From positions 186,001 to 250,000 of the forward strand of contig NZ_JBGFGL010000085.1 in the NCBI RefSeq assembly GCF_041224425.1: 64,000 bases of DNA, given 5' to 3'. The position numbers and the translations under genes are program-made. Under the pieces are notes generated by a model. That model saw nothing but the letters and a program-made list of their open reading frames with translations, did not search any database and was not told the origin of the DNA. Below, piece after piece: positions 1 to 8,768 of the stretch. This stretch comes from Psychroserpens sp041224425 (GTDB taxonomy: Bacteria > Bacteroidota > Bacteroidia > Flavobacteriales > Flavobacteriaceae). How positions within the stretch are numbered: the first letter of the stretch is position 1; each line of letters begins with the position of its first letter.

Positions 1-834
1 CTAGACGAATTGTTTAAGTTGTCTAATATACTTATTACTGGTCATGAACATGTTCCGATGAATAGTCAACCAGTAAAACTACACAACAACTGCTACAATA
101 TACAAATGGGTAGCTTCTTGGATTATCATTATATTGACAATGATGAAAATGACACCAAATCATCAAAATTCCCAAATAATTGGTTTAGTGTTTTAACAAT
201 GGGAACTTATAACTGTAAGTTGTTAAATTATCAACTTACTGTTGAAGGTAATGATTTTACAGGCACTGATTATTTTAAATGGAATAAATCAAAAGATTTA
301 ATCGAATTTAATTATAGAGAAATGAGGAATGATCATTTCTCTGAGGAAGAACACCCATATTTATTTGTTCGTGGTGGATTTAAAAATGCAAATAAAGTTT
401 TGCCGTCAAACCTTGATGAACTAAAGGATATTGTAAACATTAAGAGAAAGAATGATTTGAGTTTTGATAATAGTATGAAGGGAGTTGAGCAAGAAGTATT
501 AATTGAATGCTTAATTAACCAAGAAGAATCTCTTATTGTAATAAACGGGTTAACTAAATATTACAGTTCAATGGGTAAAGAGGATAATATAGATAAACTA
601 CTTGAAATCCCTTTTTTTAATGAATTGGATAATTATTTAAACAAGAGCAATGTCATAAACCTAACATTTTATGATTTAATAAAAGTAGAGTATTCCTATG
701 AATATGAAGATTATTATAATATACAGTTTATACGTTTTATTGCCTTTAAACACAGCTTTTTTAATAAATTTCAAAAATTTTATAAACATAAGGAACTTAA
801 TATTAATTATGATTGTCTCTTAATTAATAGTTAA
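1..834 (+). CDS. Calcineurin-like metallophosphoesterase, C-terminal part (5' end outside window)
   Basis: The frame is open from base 1, so the gene begins upstream of the window. The first visible residues include ITGHEHVP, the GHxH motif that supplies the last metal ligands in calcineurin-like phosphoesterases. It is followed by a short strand pattern (NIQMGSFL) typical of the end of that fold. The remaining ~240 residues are not recognised; they are rich in Asn, Lys, Tyr and acidic residues and have no membrane segment. It is probably a metal-dependent phosphatase or nuclease with an accessory C-terminal domain, in an island that also carries defence genes. A role in defence is only an inference. 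The next gene starts 40 bp downstream. Confidence 0.6.
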   Translation, partial: LDELFKLSNILITGHEHVPMNSQPVKLHNNCYNIQMGSFLDYHYIDNDENDTKSSKFPNNWFSVLTMGTYNCKLLNYQLTVEGNDFTGTDYFKWNKSKDLIEFNYREMRNDHFSEEEHPYLFVRGGFKNANKVLPSNLDELKDIVNIKRKNDLSFDNSMKGVEQEVLIECLINQEESLIVINGLTKYYSSMGKEDNIDKLLEIPFFNELDNYLNKSNVINLTFYDLIKVEYSYEYEDYYNIQFIRFIAFKHSFFNKFQKFYKHKELNINYDCLLINS

Positions 835-851
835 ATATTGTAACAATTTAT

Positions 852-859
852 TATATTTG
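852..859 (+). promoter_or_regulatory. -7 promoter box (TATATTTG)
   Basis: TATATTTG matches the Bacteroidota -7 consensus TAnnTTTG and lies 15 bp before the ATG at 874. No well-spaced -33 TTTG was found, so the box is tentative. It would give a very short leader. Confidence 0.4.
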
Positions 860-873
860 TGCATCTTACAGTT

Positions 874-1317
874 ATGGAGCAAGTATTAAATCATAAATTT
901 TCTAATAACAAGGAAATCAATCTGTTGTTTCAACAATTTACAAGTAAATTTATTGAAACTAAACTTGATAACAAAGAAGTATTCGTTTTTAACTTTATGA
1001 TTAAAAACTCTAATTCTATATCAAATCTCGATATTAGTACTTTTGAATTATCTAGGGTAAATCTAGATATTAAAGAAGGTGATCTTATTTTTAGAAATGA
1101 AGAACAAAAGAAATCTTCTGGTAAAGTTCTACGTATGTTTAAAAATAAGCTTAAAGAAATAAATAAGGATTCTGACATAGTTGAGATTGTTATATTACCT
1201 GAGGAAGAGCCGACTTTTTCTAATCTTTATGAAGGGCTATATTACAAGAGAAACACAGATTCAAATTATTCTAATATACCTAATGCATTTACTATGGGTA
1301 ATTATGAAGTATATTAA
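874..1317 (+). CDS. Hypothetical protein (147 aa)
   Basis: Not recognised. A GTG at 859 would add five residues but falls inside the likely -7 box TATATTTG, so the ATG at 874 is preferred. The protein is soluble and charged, with a basic patch around residues 75-95 (KKSSGKVLRMFKNKLKE) and no signal peptide or membrane segment. It follows the metallophosphoesterase by 40 bp and ends before a strong terminator. It may be an island cargo gene linked to the phosphoesterase, but nothing in the sequence fixes a function. Confidence 0.5.
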   Translation: MEQVLNHKFSNNKEINLLFQQFTSKFIETKLDNKEVFVFNFMIKNSNSISNLDISTFELSRVNLDIKEGDLIFRNEEQKKSSGKVLRMFKNKLKEINKDSDIVEIVILPEEEPTFSNLYEGLYYKRNTDSNYSNIPNAFTMGNYEVY

Positions 1318-1362
1318 ATTATTTATAAGTCTATATTTAGAATAAGTTATATTTAAAATAAT

Positions 1363-1400
1363 AAAAACCTCTTTTTCTTAATTGAAAGAAGAGGTTTTTT
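1363..1400 (+). terminator. Rho-independent terminator
   Basis: The stem AAAAACCTCTT / AAGAGGTTTTT is followed by a T-rich run. It ends transcription of the left cargo genes and separates them from the integrase. Confidence 0.8.
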
Positions 1401-1402
1401 GT

Positions 1403-1425
1403 TTTTTAGATGTGTAATCTAAAAA
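1403..1425. repeat. Perfect 9-bp inverted repeat before the integrase gene
   Basis: TTTTTAGAT, a 5-bp spacer (GTGTA), then ATCTAAAAA. It lies between the upstream terminator and the integrase start. It could be an operator or an arm-type recombinase site; the sequence does not decide between them. Confidence 0.5.
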
Positions 1426-1491
1426 TATTTGAAAGAAAAAAATTTATGCTAGAAAGATATTGTTTAAGACAACTATTAAAATCATTTTATT

Positions 1492-2691
1492 ATGAAAATA
1501 AATATACTGTTCCTGTTGTATAAATCTAAAACTAATTCTAAAGGCAATTGTCCGATTAGATGTAGGATTACATACAAAAGAAAACGTAAAGAATTCTCAA
1601 CGGGACAATTTATATATCCTGAGAATTGGTTAAGTAAGCAACAGCGGATAAAACCTGATGAACCTGATGCTGAATTAAAGGAAAACCAATTAAGCCTGAT
1701 TAAGACAAAACTTAGTCAGGCTTTTTTGTTTTTACAGGTTAAGGGAACAGATTTTACCATTGATGAAATCTACAGTCATTTTAAAGGAGAAACCAACAAA
1801 AAAGACTTTGGTGTATTGGAGGTCTATAACCTTCATAGTGAAAGGTTAAAGAAATTAATTGGAATAGATATTCAAGAGGTTACATATTCAAAATATATTG
1901 AATCTGGGAGACACTTAAAGTCATTTATCATATATAAATTTAGATCTAATGACATCAAAATAAAGGCTCTTAAGAGCAGTTTCTTAGAGCATTATGAGTA
2001 TTTCCTTAAGACAGAAAAGAAGTTGCAGCAAAGTACATTAAATAAGGCAATTCAGAGGTTTAGAAGGACAATTAAATACGCTGTTTCAGAAGATTATCTT
2101 GATAAAGACCCTTTTTTACTTTATAAAGCCAAAAGGGTAAAGAAAGATATAGTTTTCCTAACATTTGAACAATTGGAGAAATTAGAAAATACTGATTTTG
2201 ATGTGAAGAGAGTACAGCGAATTAAAGATATGTTTGTTTTTTGCTGTTATACGGGATTGGGATTTAAGGAGATGTATAACTTAAGAAAATCAGATATAAG
2301 AAAGGAATTTGATTCTAATCTCTGGTTAAATATTCATAGAAAAAAAACTAGTAGGTCTTACAAAGTTCCATTACTCCCAAAGGCAAAAGAAATAATGGCT
2401 AAATATGATGAGATTGACAGTGACTTTGTATTTCCAAGGATATCAAATGCGAACTTTAATGCATATTTAAAGGAGATTGCAGATTTGGCTGGAATTGAAA
2501 TCAAATTAACACATCATGTTGCTAGAAGAACTTTTGCCAGTACTGTATTGTTGTACAATAATGTACCAATAGAAATTGTTAGTAAATTACTGGGTCATTC
2601 AAAAATACAAACTACTCAGGATAGTTATGGTAAGATAGTAGAGAAGAGGATAAGTGATGAAATGTTTAGACTTAATAAGAAGTTAAATTAA
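1492..2691 (+). CDS. Tyrosine recombinase / integrase of the genomic island
   Basis: A 399-residue site-specific recombinase, the usual length for Bacteroidota element integrases. An N-terminal arm-binding domain (residues 1-95, with YKRKRKEFSTG) is followed by a SAM-like core-binding domain (about 100-210) and the catalytic domain (about 215-390). Visible catalytic elements are HVAR (H342, R345), GHS (H369) and the nucleophile Y379 in SYGKI. The first catalytic arginine is absent: TGLGFKEM stands where many integrases have TGLR. This also occurs in the Bacteroides IntDOT group. It most likely excises and inserts the island at tRNA-Asp. It is convergent with the repressor gene, with 4 bp between their stops. 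Confidence 0.9.
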   Translation: MKINILFLLYKSKTNSKGNCPIRCRITYKRKRKEFSTGQFIYPENWLSKQQRIKPDEPDAELKENQLSLIKTKLSQAFLFLQVKGTDFTIDEIYSHFKGETNKKDFGVLEVYNLHSERLKKLIGIDIQEVTYSKYIESGRHLKSFIIYKFRSNDIKIKALKSSFLEHYEYFLKTEKKLQQSTLNKAIQRFRRTIKYAVSEDYLDKDPFLLYKAKRVKKDIVFLTFEQLEKLENTDFDVKRVQRIKDMFVFCCYTGLGFKEMYNLRKSDIRKEFDSNLWLNIHRKKTSRSYKVPLLPKAKEIMAKYDEIDSDFVFPRISNANFNAYLKEIADLAGIEIKLTHHVARRTFASTVLLYNNVPIEIVSKLLGHSKIQTTQDSYGKIVEKRISDEMFRLNKKLN

Positions 2692-2695
2692 TAAC

Positions 2696-3475
2696 TCAAT
2701 TTATTTTAGCTTTGTTTTTGAATTCTTCTAGTTCAACACCTAATTGATTAAACATATTTGCAATACTACTTATTTTCAATTCGTCTTCAGTATACTCTTG
2801 GGTATTAATGTTGCAAGTAAATTCCCAGATCTCTAGTATCTCTTCTATTTGTACGCTATAATCTTGGTAAAACTTATTGTCAGATTGTAGTAATAGAGAG
2901 TTATCTACTTTAATGTTATTAACTACCCTCTTATATACTATACCATCATTTAAAGTAATAATGACATAGGTCTTACCTGATTTAATTTCATTAATATCCT
3001 CTAAAAAACGTCCAACAATAAATGACCCGTCTTTAACAGGAAGCATTGAGTCACCTTCAATTGGAAAAGCTCTGTGTTTTCCTGTTGGTAAGAAGGGTAA
3101 TTTTATTTTTTGTAATTGTTCAATATATTCAGGATCATCATAACCAGTTGTATATCCTGCTTTAGCAGTTGATGGAACGATTTCAATCAAATCATCATTA
3201 TCATTGTCTACTAATATGGGAAACAATACCCTTTGATTTCCCAATTCTATAAATGAAGCGTCATTGCCTTTAGTTAGGTCATTTTTCAGTAAAATATCAA
3301 TTGGTATTTTGAAGTAATCTGATAACTTTATCAGCATTTCACCTGGTGGAGATGATCTGTTTTCTTCATATGAACTTATCCTAGATCGAGGAACACCTAA
3401 TTCATCAGCCAGAACTTCTTGAGATAGTCCCTTTAACTTTCGGAGATGTTTGATATTATTTGAGATTCTATTCAT
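2696..3475 (-). CDS. S24/LexA-like self-cleaving repressor with XRE helix-turn-helix
   Basis: Residues 5-62 form an XRE helix-turn-helix (LSQEVLADELGVPRSRIS). Residues ~95-215 form an S24 peptidase. The elements for RecA-stimulated self-cleavage are present: a scissile Ala-Gly pair (A106-G107 in TAKAGYT), the nucleophile S143 in EGDSM and the general base K182 in VYKRVV. By family knowledge such repressors fall apart when RecA filaments form on damaged DNA. It is divergent from the polymerase cassette, and a perfect palindrome lies between the two promoters, so it probably represses itself and the cassette. Many Bacteroidota lack canonical LexA, so this may be a private SOS switch of the island. 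Confidence 0.88.
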   Translation of the reverse strand: MNRISNNIKHLRKLKGLSQEVLADELGVPRSRISSYEENRSSPPGEMLIKLSDYFKIPIDILLKNDLTKGNDASFIELGNQRVLFPILVDNDNDDLIEIVPSTAKAGYTTGYDDPEYIEQLQKIKLPFLPTGKHRAFPIEGDSMLPVKDGSFIVGRFLEDINEIKSGKTYVIITLNDGIVYKRVVNNIKVDNSLLLQSDNKFYQDYSVQIEEILEIWEFTCNINTQEYTEDELKISSIANMFNQLGVELEEFKNKAKIN

Positions 3476-3482
3476 AATGCTA

Positions 3483-3490
3483 CAAATATA
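3483..3490 (-). promoter_or_regulatory. -7 promoter box of the S24 repressor gene
   Basis: The minus strand reads TATATTTG, an exact TAnnTTTG match, 8 bp before the repressor start codon. Confidence 0.6.
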
Positions 3491-3503
3491 AGCAATAATT
3501 GCT
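3491..3503. promoter_or_regulatory. Palindromic operator between repressor and polymerase cassette
   Basis: AGCAATAATTGCT: perfect 6-bp arms around one central base. It sits between the divergent -7 boxes (3483-3490 minus, 3516-3523 plus), the expected place for the binding site of the S24 repressor. The assignment is by position and symmetry. Confidence 0.7.
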
Positions 3504-3515
3504 ATAATAAGTAGC

Positions 3516-3523
3516 TAAATTTG
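3516..3523 (+). promoter_or_regulatory. -7 promoter box of the mutagenesis cassette
   Basis: TAAATTTG matches TAnnTTTG, 4 bp before the polymerase ATG. Transcripts would be almost leaderless. Confidence 0.6.
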
Positions 3524-3527
3524 TAGT

Positions 3528-4742
3528 ATGGAAAATCAAATATTACATCTTGATTTGGACACTTTTTTCGTGTCATGTGAAAGATTGATTGATAGTCGTT
3601 TAAAAAACAGACCACTATTGGTTGGTGGAACAGGCGATAGGGGTGTTGTTGCTGCCTGTAGCTATGAAACAAGAAGGTTTGGTGTACACTCTGGGATGTC
3701 AATGAAAGTGGCTCGTAGATTATGTCCTGAAGCAATTGTCATTAGGGGTAATTCAGGTATTTACTCTAAATACTCCCATTTGGTTACTGATATAATAAAA
3801 GAAAGCGTTCCTATTTTTGAAAAATCAAGTGTAGATGAATTCTATGCTGATTTGAGCGGTATGGATAAATTTTATGGTTGCTATAAGTATGCATCTGAAC
3901 TTAGACAAAAAATTATAAAAAATACAGGGTTGCCTATATCTTTTGGACTTTCAGTTAATAAAGTGGTTTCTAAAATAGCAACTGGAGAGGCAAAACCTAA
4001 TAATCAACTTAAGATAGATTATGGTTTTGAAAAACCATTTTTGGCTCCCTTATCAATTAGAAAGATTCCTTCTGTAGGTGAAAAGACCTATCAAACCTTA
4101 AGAAACTTGGGGGTAGATAAGGTAAGTGTTGTTCAGAAAATGCCATTGGAGATGATGGTTAGTGTCCTAGGGGCTAATGGAAGGACTATTTGGAAACGAG
4201 CAAATGGTATAGATAACCCTCCATTGATACCATTTCATGAAAGAAAATCTATTTCAACCGAGCGGACATTTGAAAAGGACACTATAGACATGAAAAAATT
4301 GAGGACGACGATTTTTGCTATGGCTGAAAACCTAGCATTTCAATTAAGGAATGGAAATAAATTGGCTAGCACAATAAGTGTCAAGATTAGGTATTCTGAT
4401 TTTAACACATACAGCAAGCAGGTTAAAATTCCATATACAAGTGCTGATCATATTATAATACCTAAGGCTTTAGAATTATTTGAAAAGTTACACAATAGAA
4501 GATTGTTGGTTAGGCTAGTAGGAGTTAAAATTAATGACATCGTATGTGGCCACTACCAAATCAATCTATTTGATGATACAGAAGAGATGTTAAACCTCTA
4601 TGATGCTATGGACAAAATAAGAGGGAGATATGGAGAGTTGAGCATTATGAGAGCTTCTTCTATGGGGGCAAAAACAATTGGTCGTTTTAGCAACCCTTTC
4701 AATGGAGAGCCACCAATACTATTAGCACATAGAAAGCAATAA
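3528..4742 (+). CDS. Y-family translesion DNA polymerase (DinB/UmuC-like)
   Basis: A 404-residue error-prone polymerase. The palm carries D9 and D11 (HLDLDTFF) and D103-E104 (SSVDEFYADLSG), the metal-binding acids of Y-family enzymes. YETRRFGVHSGM is the conserved fingers segment. Helix-hairpin-helix residues follow near 185 (IPSVGEKT), and the little-finger domain runs from about 240. A QINLF sequence at residues 344-348 fits the beta-clamp-binding motif QxxLF. The stop codon overlaps the start of the DnaE-like gene by one base, so the two are probably co-translated. The pairing resembles ImuB/DnaE2 cassettes, but the catalytic acids are intact here, unlike in ImuB. It is probably induced by DNA damage through the S24 repressor. 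Confidence 0.92.
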   Translation: MENQILHLDLDTFFVSCERLIDSRLKNRPLLVGGTGDRGVVAACSYETRRFGVHSGMSMKVARRLCPEAIVIRGNSGIYSKYSHLVTDIIKESVPIFEKSSVDEFYADLSGMDKFYGCYKYASELRQKIIKNTGLPISFGLSVNKVVSKIATGEAKPNNQLKIDYGFEKPFLAPLSIRKIPSVGEKTYQTLRNLGVDKVSVVQKMPLEMMVSVLGANGRTIWKRANGIDNPPLIPFHERKSISTERTFEKDTIDMKKLRTTIFAMAENLAFQLRNGNKLASTISVKIRYSDFNTYSKQVKIPYTSADHIIIPKALELFEKLHNRRLLVRLVGVKINDIVCGHYQINLFDDTEEMLNLYDAMDKIRGRYGELSIMRASSMGAKTIGRFSNPFNGEPPILLAHRKQ

Positions 4743-7696
4743 TGTATTTGAATTGTCATACATATTATTCTTTAAGATATGGTACTTTTTCTGAAATTGA
4801 TTTATTGGAATTAGCTAAGAAGAAAAATATAGATTCTTTATTCCTAACGGATATAAACAATACTTCAGCGTGTTTAAACTTTATTAGAAAATCAAAGGAT
4901 TTTAATATCAGGCCCTTAATAGGCATTGATTTTAGAAATCATGGAAAACAAAATTTTGTTGGACTTGCCAAGAACAATAATGGATTTTTAGAATTGAATC
5001 AGTTTCTTTCATATCATTCTGAAAACAACTTAATGATACCTGATTTAGCTCCAGAGTTTATGGATTGTTTTGTTATATATCCTTTTGAGAAAGTATTGGA
5101 ACTAGAAATATCAAATTTTAAGACAAAAGAATACATAGGTATATCTGTTGAAGAAATTAGAAAACTTAGGTTTTCAAGATTGAAATCTCTAAAAGATAAA
5201 TTGGTAATTCTACAGACAGTTACCATAAGAAATAAGAAAGACTTCAATGCGCATAGGCTACTTAGAGCTATAGATAATAATACTTTGCTAAGTAAGCTCG
5301 ATAAGGAACAAGAGTGCAAAGAAACTGAAATAATGTATTCAAAGAGTGAGTTGTTAGAGCACTTTAAGGACTTCCCAAATATTATTGAGAACACAGAAAA
5401 TATTTTAAACACATCGGATATTAAATTTGATTTTGGCAATGACAGGATATCCCAAAATTTAAAAATCTATACAAGTTCCGAGGATGAAGATTATCAGCTT
5501 TTAAAACAACTGTGTTATTCAAATATTAAACGAAGATATAATCAGCCATCTCAAAATGTGCTTAATAGATTAGAAAAGGAGTTGAATACCATAAGAGAAC
5601 TGAATTTTGTATCATTTTTTTTGATTAATCATGATATAGTTACCTATGCCAAGAGTAAAGGATTTTTTCATGTAGGCAGAGGTAGTGGAGCAAATAGTAT
5701 TGTTGCATATATTATTGGTATTACAGATGTTGATCCTATTGAATTGGATTTATATTTTGAAAGATTCATTAATCCATTTAGAGCTTCCCCTCCAGATTTT
5801 GACATAGATTTTTCATGGAGAGATAGAGATGATGTTACCGCATATATTTTTAGAAGATTCAAGAACACAGCCTTATTGGCTACTTACAATACATTTAAAT
5901 ATAGAGCGGTTGTCAGAGAATTGGGTAAGGTGTTTGGATTGCCTAAAGAGGACATAGATAAGTTAAGTTCAGGTAACTATAATTTTAATAGCTTAGATGA
6001 AATTTCAAGATTGGTTCTTAAATACGGAAAGCTTATTGAGGGATTTCCAAATCATTTAAGTGTTCACTCAGCAGGAATTCTAATCTTAGAAAAACCAGTT
6101 CATTATTTTTCCGCTACTGATTTGCCACCTAAAGGATTTCCAACTGTTCAATTTGATATGATCATAGCTGAAGATGTAGGTGTTTTTAAGTTTGATATAC
6201 TTGGTCAACGTGGTTTAGCAAAAATAAAAGACTCGATAGAGATAATAAGGAACAATCAACCTAATGCACCTAAAATAGATATAAATGATGTTGAAAGCTT
6301 CAAGACTGACCCTAATATCAATAACTTATTAAGGAAGGGTGGGGCAGTAGGTGCCTATTATGTAGAATCACCTGCAATGAGAGGATTAATGATTCAGCTA
6401 CAGACTCAGGATTATTTAGGTCTTGTAGCCGCTAGTTCCATTATTAGACCTGGAGTATCAGGTTCAGGGATGAAGGATGAGTTTATTAAGAGGCATAGAA
6501 GTCCAGAGCATAGAAAGGATGCACATCCTGAATTAATGAGGATAATGCCAGAAACTTATGGTGTTATGGTATATCAAGAAGACGTACTTAAAGTTGCAAA
6601 TCAATTTGCTGATTTGAGTTTAGGTGAAGCTGATGTATTACGAAGGGGAATGAGCGGTAAATTCCGTTCTAGAAGTGAATTTAAAGCTGTAGAAAAAAAG
6701 TTTATTGATAATTGCAAAAAGAAAGGCTTTGATGACAAATTGATTTTTGAGGTCTGGGATCAAATAAAGAGTTTTGCAGGTTATGCTTTCGCCAAAGGAC
6801 ATTCTGCATCATATGCTGTTGAGAGTTACCAAAGTTTATTTCTTAAATGTTATTATCCTCTGGAATTTATGACTGCTGTTTTAAATAATGGGGGTGGTTT
6901 CTATAGTGCTGAACATTATTTACATGAAGCTAAAAAGCAAGGGGCTAAGATATGTTTGCCATGCATTAACACAAGTGATCATCCTAACATAATAATTGGA
7001 AAGTGTATTTATTTAGGACTTGGTAATTTAAGGAATTTGGAAGCTTATACAATACAAAGACTCTTAAGTGAAAGGCAACTGAATGGAGATTTTAATTCAT
7101 TGGATGATTTTATAGATAGGGTTTTCATCAGTATTGAACAACTAACTATTTTAATCAGAATAGATGCATTTAGATTTACCAAAATCAGTAAAACAGAGTT
7201 GTTGTGGAAGGCTATTTTTAAGTTGAATGCTAATGGCATTAAATCAAATCAATCGAAATTATTTAAAGTCAGCCATAAAGATTACAAATTGCCAAAGATG
7301 AATTCTTCAGAAATTGAAAATGCCTATGATGAATTGGAGTTGCTTGGATTTCCAATGAGTGGATATTTCGAAATGGTATCTGAAGATTTGAAAGGTGGAA
7401 TTCTTGCAAAAGATATGGGAAAGTACGTTGACAAAAATGTAATTATATATGGTAGTCTTGTCACTACTAGATATAATAAAACCTATCAAGGTAAACTAAT
7501 GAGGTTAAGCACTTTTATTGATATTGAAGGCGACTATTTTGATGCGGTACATTTTCCAGATATAGTAGATAAGTATCCAATTCATGGTCTAGGAATTTAT
7601 GCTTGTTATGGAAAAATTACTGATAGATTTGATTTTTATAGTATGAATGTGCTGAAAAGTAGAAAAGTTAGTTTGGTTTCTGATCCAAGAATCTAA
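4742..7696 (+). CDS. DNA polymerase III alpha-type (DnaE/ImuC-like) subunit
   Basis: A 984-residue C-family polymerase, shorter than the ~1160 of housekeeping DnaE. An N-terminal PHP domain (residues 1-~210; NCHTYYSLRYG, LFLTDINN) is followed by palm and fingers with GRGSGANS and PDFDIDF; D354 and D356 are the likely catalytic pair. FDILGQRGL is the third catalytic region. Helix-hairpin-helix sequence lies near 750-800 and an OB-fold at the C-terminus (about 895-984). The long tau-binding tail of replicative DnaE is missing, as in accessory damage-tolerance DnaE enzymes. It is translationally coupled to the Y-family polymerase and followed by the SRAP gene. Confidence 0.9.
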   Translation: MYLNCHTYYSLRYGTFSEIDLLELAKKKNIDSLFLTDINNTSACLNFIRKSKDFNIRPLIGIDFRNHGKQNFVGLAKNNNGFLELNQFLSYHSENNLMIPDLAPEFMDCFVIYPFEKVLELEISNFKTKEYIGISVEEIRKLRFSRLKSLKDKLVILQTVTIRNKKDFNAHRLLRAIDNNTLLSKLDKEQECKETEIMYSKSELLEHFKDFPNIIENTENILNTSDIKFDFGNDRISQNLKIYTSSEDEDYQLLKQLCYSNIKRRYNQPSQNVLNRLEKELNTIRELNFVSFFLINHDIVTYAKSKGFFHVGRGSGANSIVAYIIGITDVDPIELDLYFERFINPFRASPPDFDIDFSWRDRDDVTAYIFRRFKNTALLATYNTFKYRAVVRELGKVFGLPKEDIDKLSSGNYNFNSLDEISRLVLKYGKLIEGFPNHLSVHSAGILILEKPVHYFSATDLPPKGFPTVQFDMIIAEDVGVFKFDILGQRGLAKIKDSIEIIRNNQPNAPKIDINDVESFKTDPNINNLLRKGGAVGAYYVESPAMRGLMIQLQTQDYLGLVAASSIIRPGVSGSGMKDEFIKRHRSPEHRKDAHPELMRIMPETYGVMVYQEDVLKVANQFADLSLGEADVLRRGMSGKFRSRSEFKAVEKKFIDNCKKKGFDDKLIFEVWDQIKSFAGYAFAKGHSASYAVESYQSLFLKCYYPLEFMTAVLNNGGGFYSAEHYLHEAKKQGAKICLPCINTSDHPNIIIGKCIYLGLGNLRNLEAYTIQRLLSERQLNGDFNSLDDFIDRVFISIEQLTILIRIDAFRFTKISKTELLWKAIFKLNANGIKSNQSKLFKVSHKDYKLPKMNSSEIENAYDELELLGFPMSGYFEMVSEDLKGGILAKDMGKYVDKNVIIYGSLVTTRYNKTYQGKLMRLSTFIDIEGDYFDAVHFPDIVDKYPIHGLGIYACYGKITDRFDFYSMNVLKSRKVSLVSDPRI

Positions 7697-7717
7697 TATT
7701 TTTTCTAAATTAGAGGT

Positions 7718-8449
7718 ATGTGTTATTCAACATCTTTAAGAAAACCAATCAAGAAAATTGAGGAGAAACTTTATGAACCATTTAAGGCAGAGTTTGAGGT
7801 TTCAGATGAATACAAACCATATTTTCATTTAAATGGATTTTCTTATGGTAACCTGCAAATTATCCGAATGGAAAATTCTTCCACTATTGTTCCTGCTAGT
7901 TGGGGATTAATACCACATTGGGCAATGAATGATCCTTCTGGGTTTAGAAAAAAAAGTAATACATTAAATGCTAGGTCAGAGTCTATTTTTGAAAAAGCTT
8001 CATTCAGAGATAGCGCCAATGACAAAAGATGTCTCATCTTGGCTGATGGGTTTTATGAGCCACACCATGAAAATGGAATATCCATACCATATTTTTGTTA
8101 TCAACCTACAAAGGATGAACCTAAAGGAGAATTATTTCTTTTTGCAGGTTTATATACCGAGATAGATGATGGCTTGTATACAGCTACCATATTAACTACT
8201 GAAGCCAATGATTTTTTTGCAGAAGTTCACAATAAGAAAAAGCGTATGCCTTTGGTCTTGGATGAAAACGTTTATGAGGATTGGTTTGATGAAGGATTAA
8301 GTGACCAAGCAATTAACGAGTTAATGGCTACAGGCTTTAGTAATTTGGAATTTAAAGCACATCCTGTAAGCAGGGATCTTTACAAAAGGGGAGTAGATAC
8401 AAATAAGCCTTATATTATTGAAGAAGTGCAAAAGGATACTTTATTCTAG
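7718..8449 (+). CDS. SOS response-associated peptidase (SRAP / HMCES-YedK family)
   Basis: A 243-residue protein starting MCYST. The cysteine after the initiator Met is the residue that HMCES/YedK proteins use to crosslink to abasic sites in single-stranded DNA. Family hallmarks follow: LNARSES, ADGFYEP, the KKRMPLVL region with its preceding His, and HPVSRDL. It lies 21 bp after the polymerase gene and completes a damage cassette of repressor, Y-polymerase, DnaE and abasic-site shield. A weak TAAATTAG box just upstream may give some independent transcription. Confidence 0.92.
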   Translation: MCYSTSLRKPIKKIEEKLYEPFKAEFEVSDEYKPYFHLNGFSYGNLQIIRMENSSTIVPASWGLIPHWAMNDPSGFRKKSNTLNARSESIFEKASFRDSANDKRCLILADGFYEPHHENGISIPYFCYQPTKDEPKGELFLFAGLYTEIDDGLYTATILTTEANDFFAEVHNKKKRMPLVLDENVYEDWFDEGLSDQAINELMATGFSNLEFKAHPVSRDLYKRGVDTNKPYIIEEVQKDTLF

Positions 8450-8494
8450 GTCTATGTTAAACACTAACATTTGAATTATTAACTATATTCATTG

Positions 8495-8743
8495 TTATTT
8501 GGTTTTTGAGATATTAATAGCAAAAAACTCTTGTACTTCTACACCTACAGCGTCAGCTATCTTTTTTAATGTTAGAGTAGTCGCATTTTGCCTTCCATTT
8601 TCAATAGCAGATAAGTTGGACTTCTCCATTTTAATTTCAGCGCAAACATCAAGTTGGCTAAAGCCTTGCTTTCTTCTTAAATAAGCAATTCTCTTCCCTA
8701 GCTTTTGAAGATATTTTTTTTCTGAAACTGTCATTTTCGACAA
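8495..8743 (-). CDS. Small XRE-family transcriptional regulator (82 aa)
   Basis: A single helix-turn-helix domain fills residues 8-70 (LGKRIAYLRRKQGFSQ, KMEKSNLSAIENGR). The length is that of a minimal Cro/C1-like or restriction-controller-type protein. It has no effector domain. It is convergent with SRAP and divergent from the 8840 gene. The intergenic region contains a perfect 18-bp palindrome at 8769-8786, the obvious candidate for its binding site. It probably controls itself and the downstream island genes. Confidence 0.88.
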   Translation of the reverse strand: MSKMTVSEKKYLQKLGKRIAYLRRKQGFSQLDVCAEIKMEKSNLSAIENGRQNATTLTLKKIADAVGVEVQEFFAINISKTK

Positions 8744-8768
8744 TTTCTATATAATAACAATCGTTGAG

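Noticed and set aside
2774..2790. ATTCGTC in the S24 repressor gene
   Set aside because: Coding sequence in the island, single copy without a 21-bp partner.
8454..8470. Hairpin ATGTTA/TAACAT between convergent SRAP and XRE genes
   Set aside because: Short AT-rich stem without a T-run; too weak to call a terminator.
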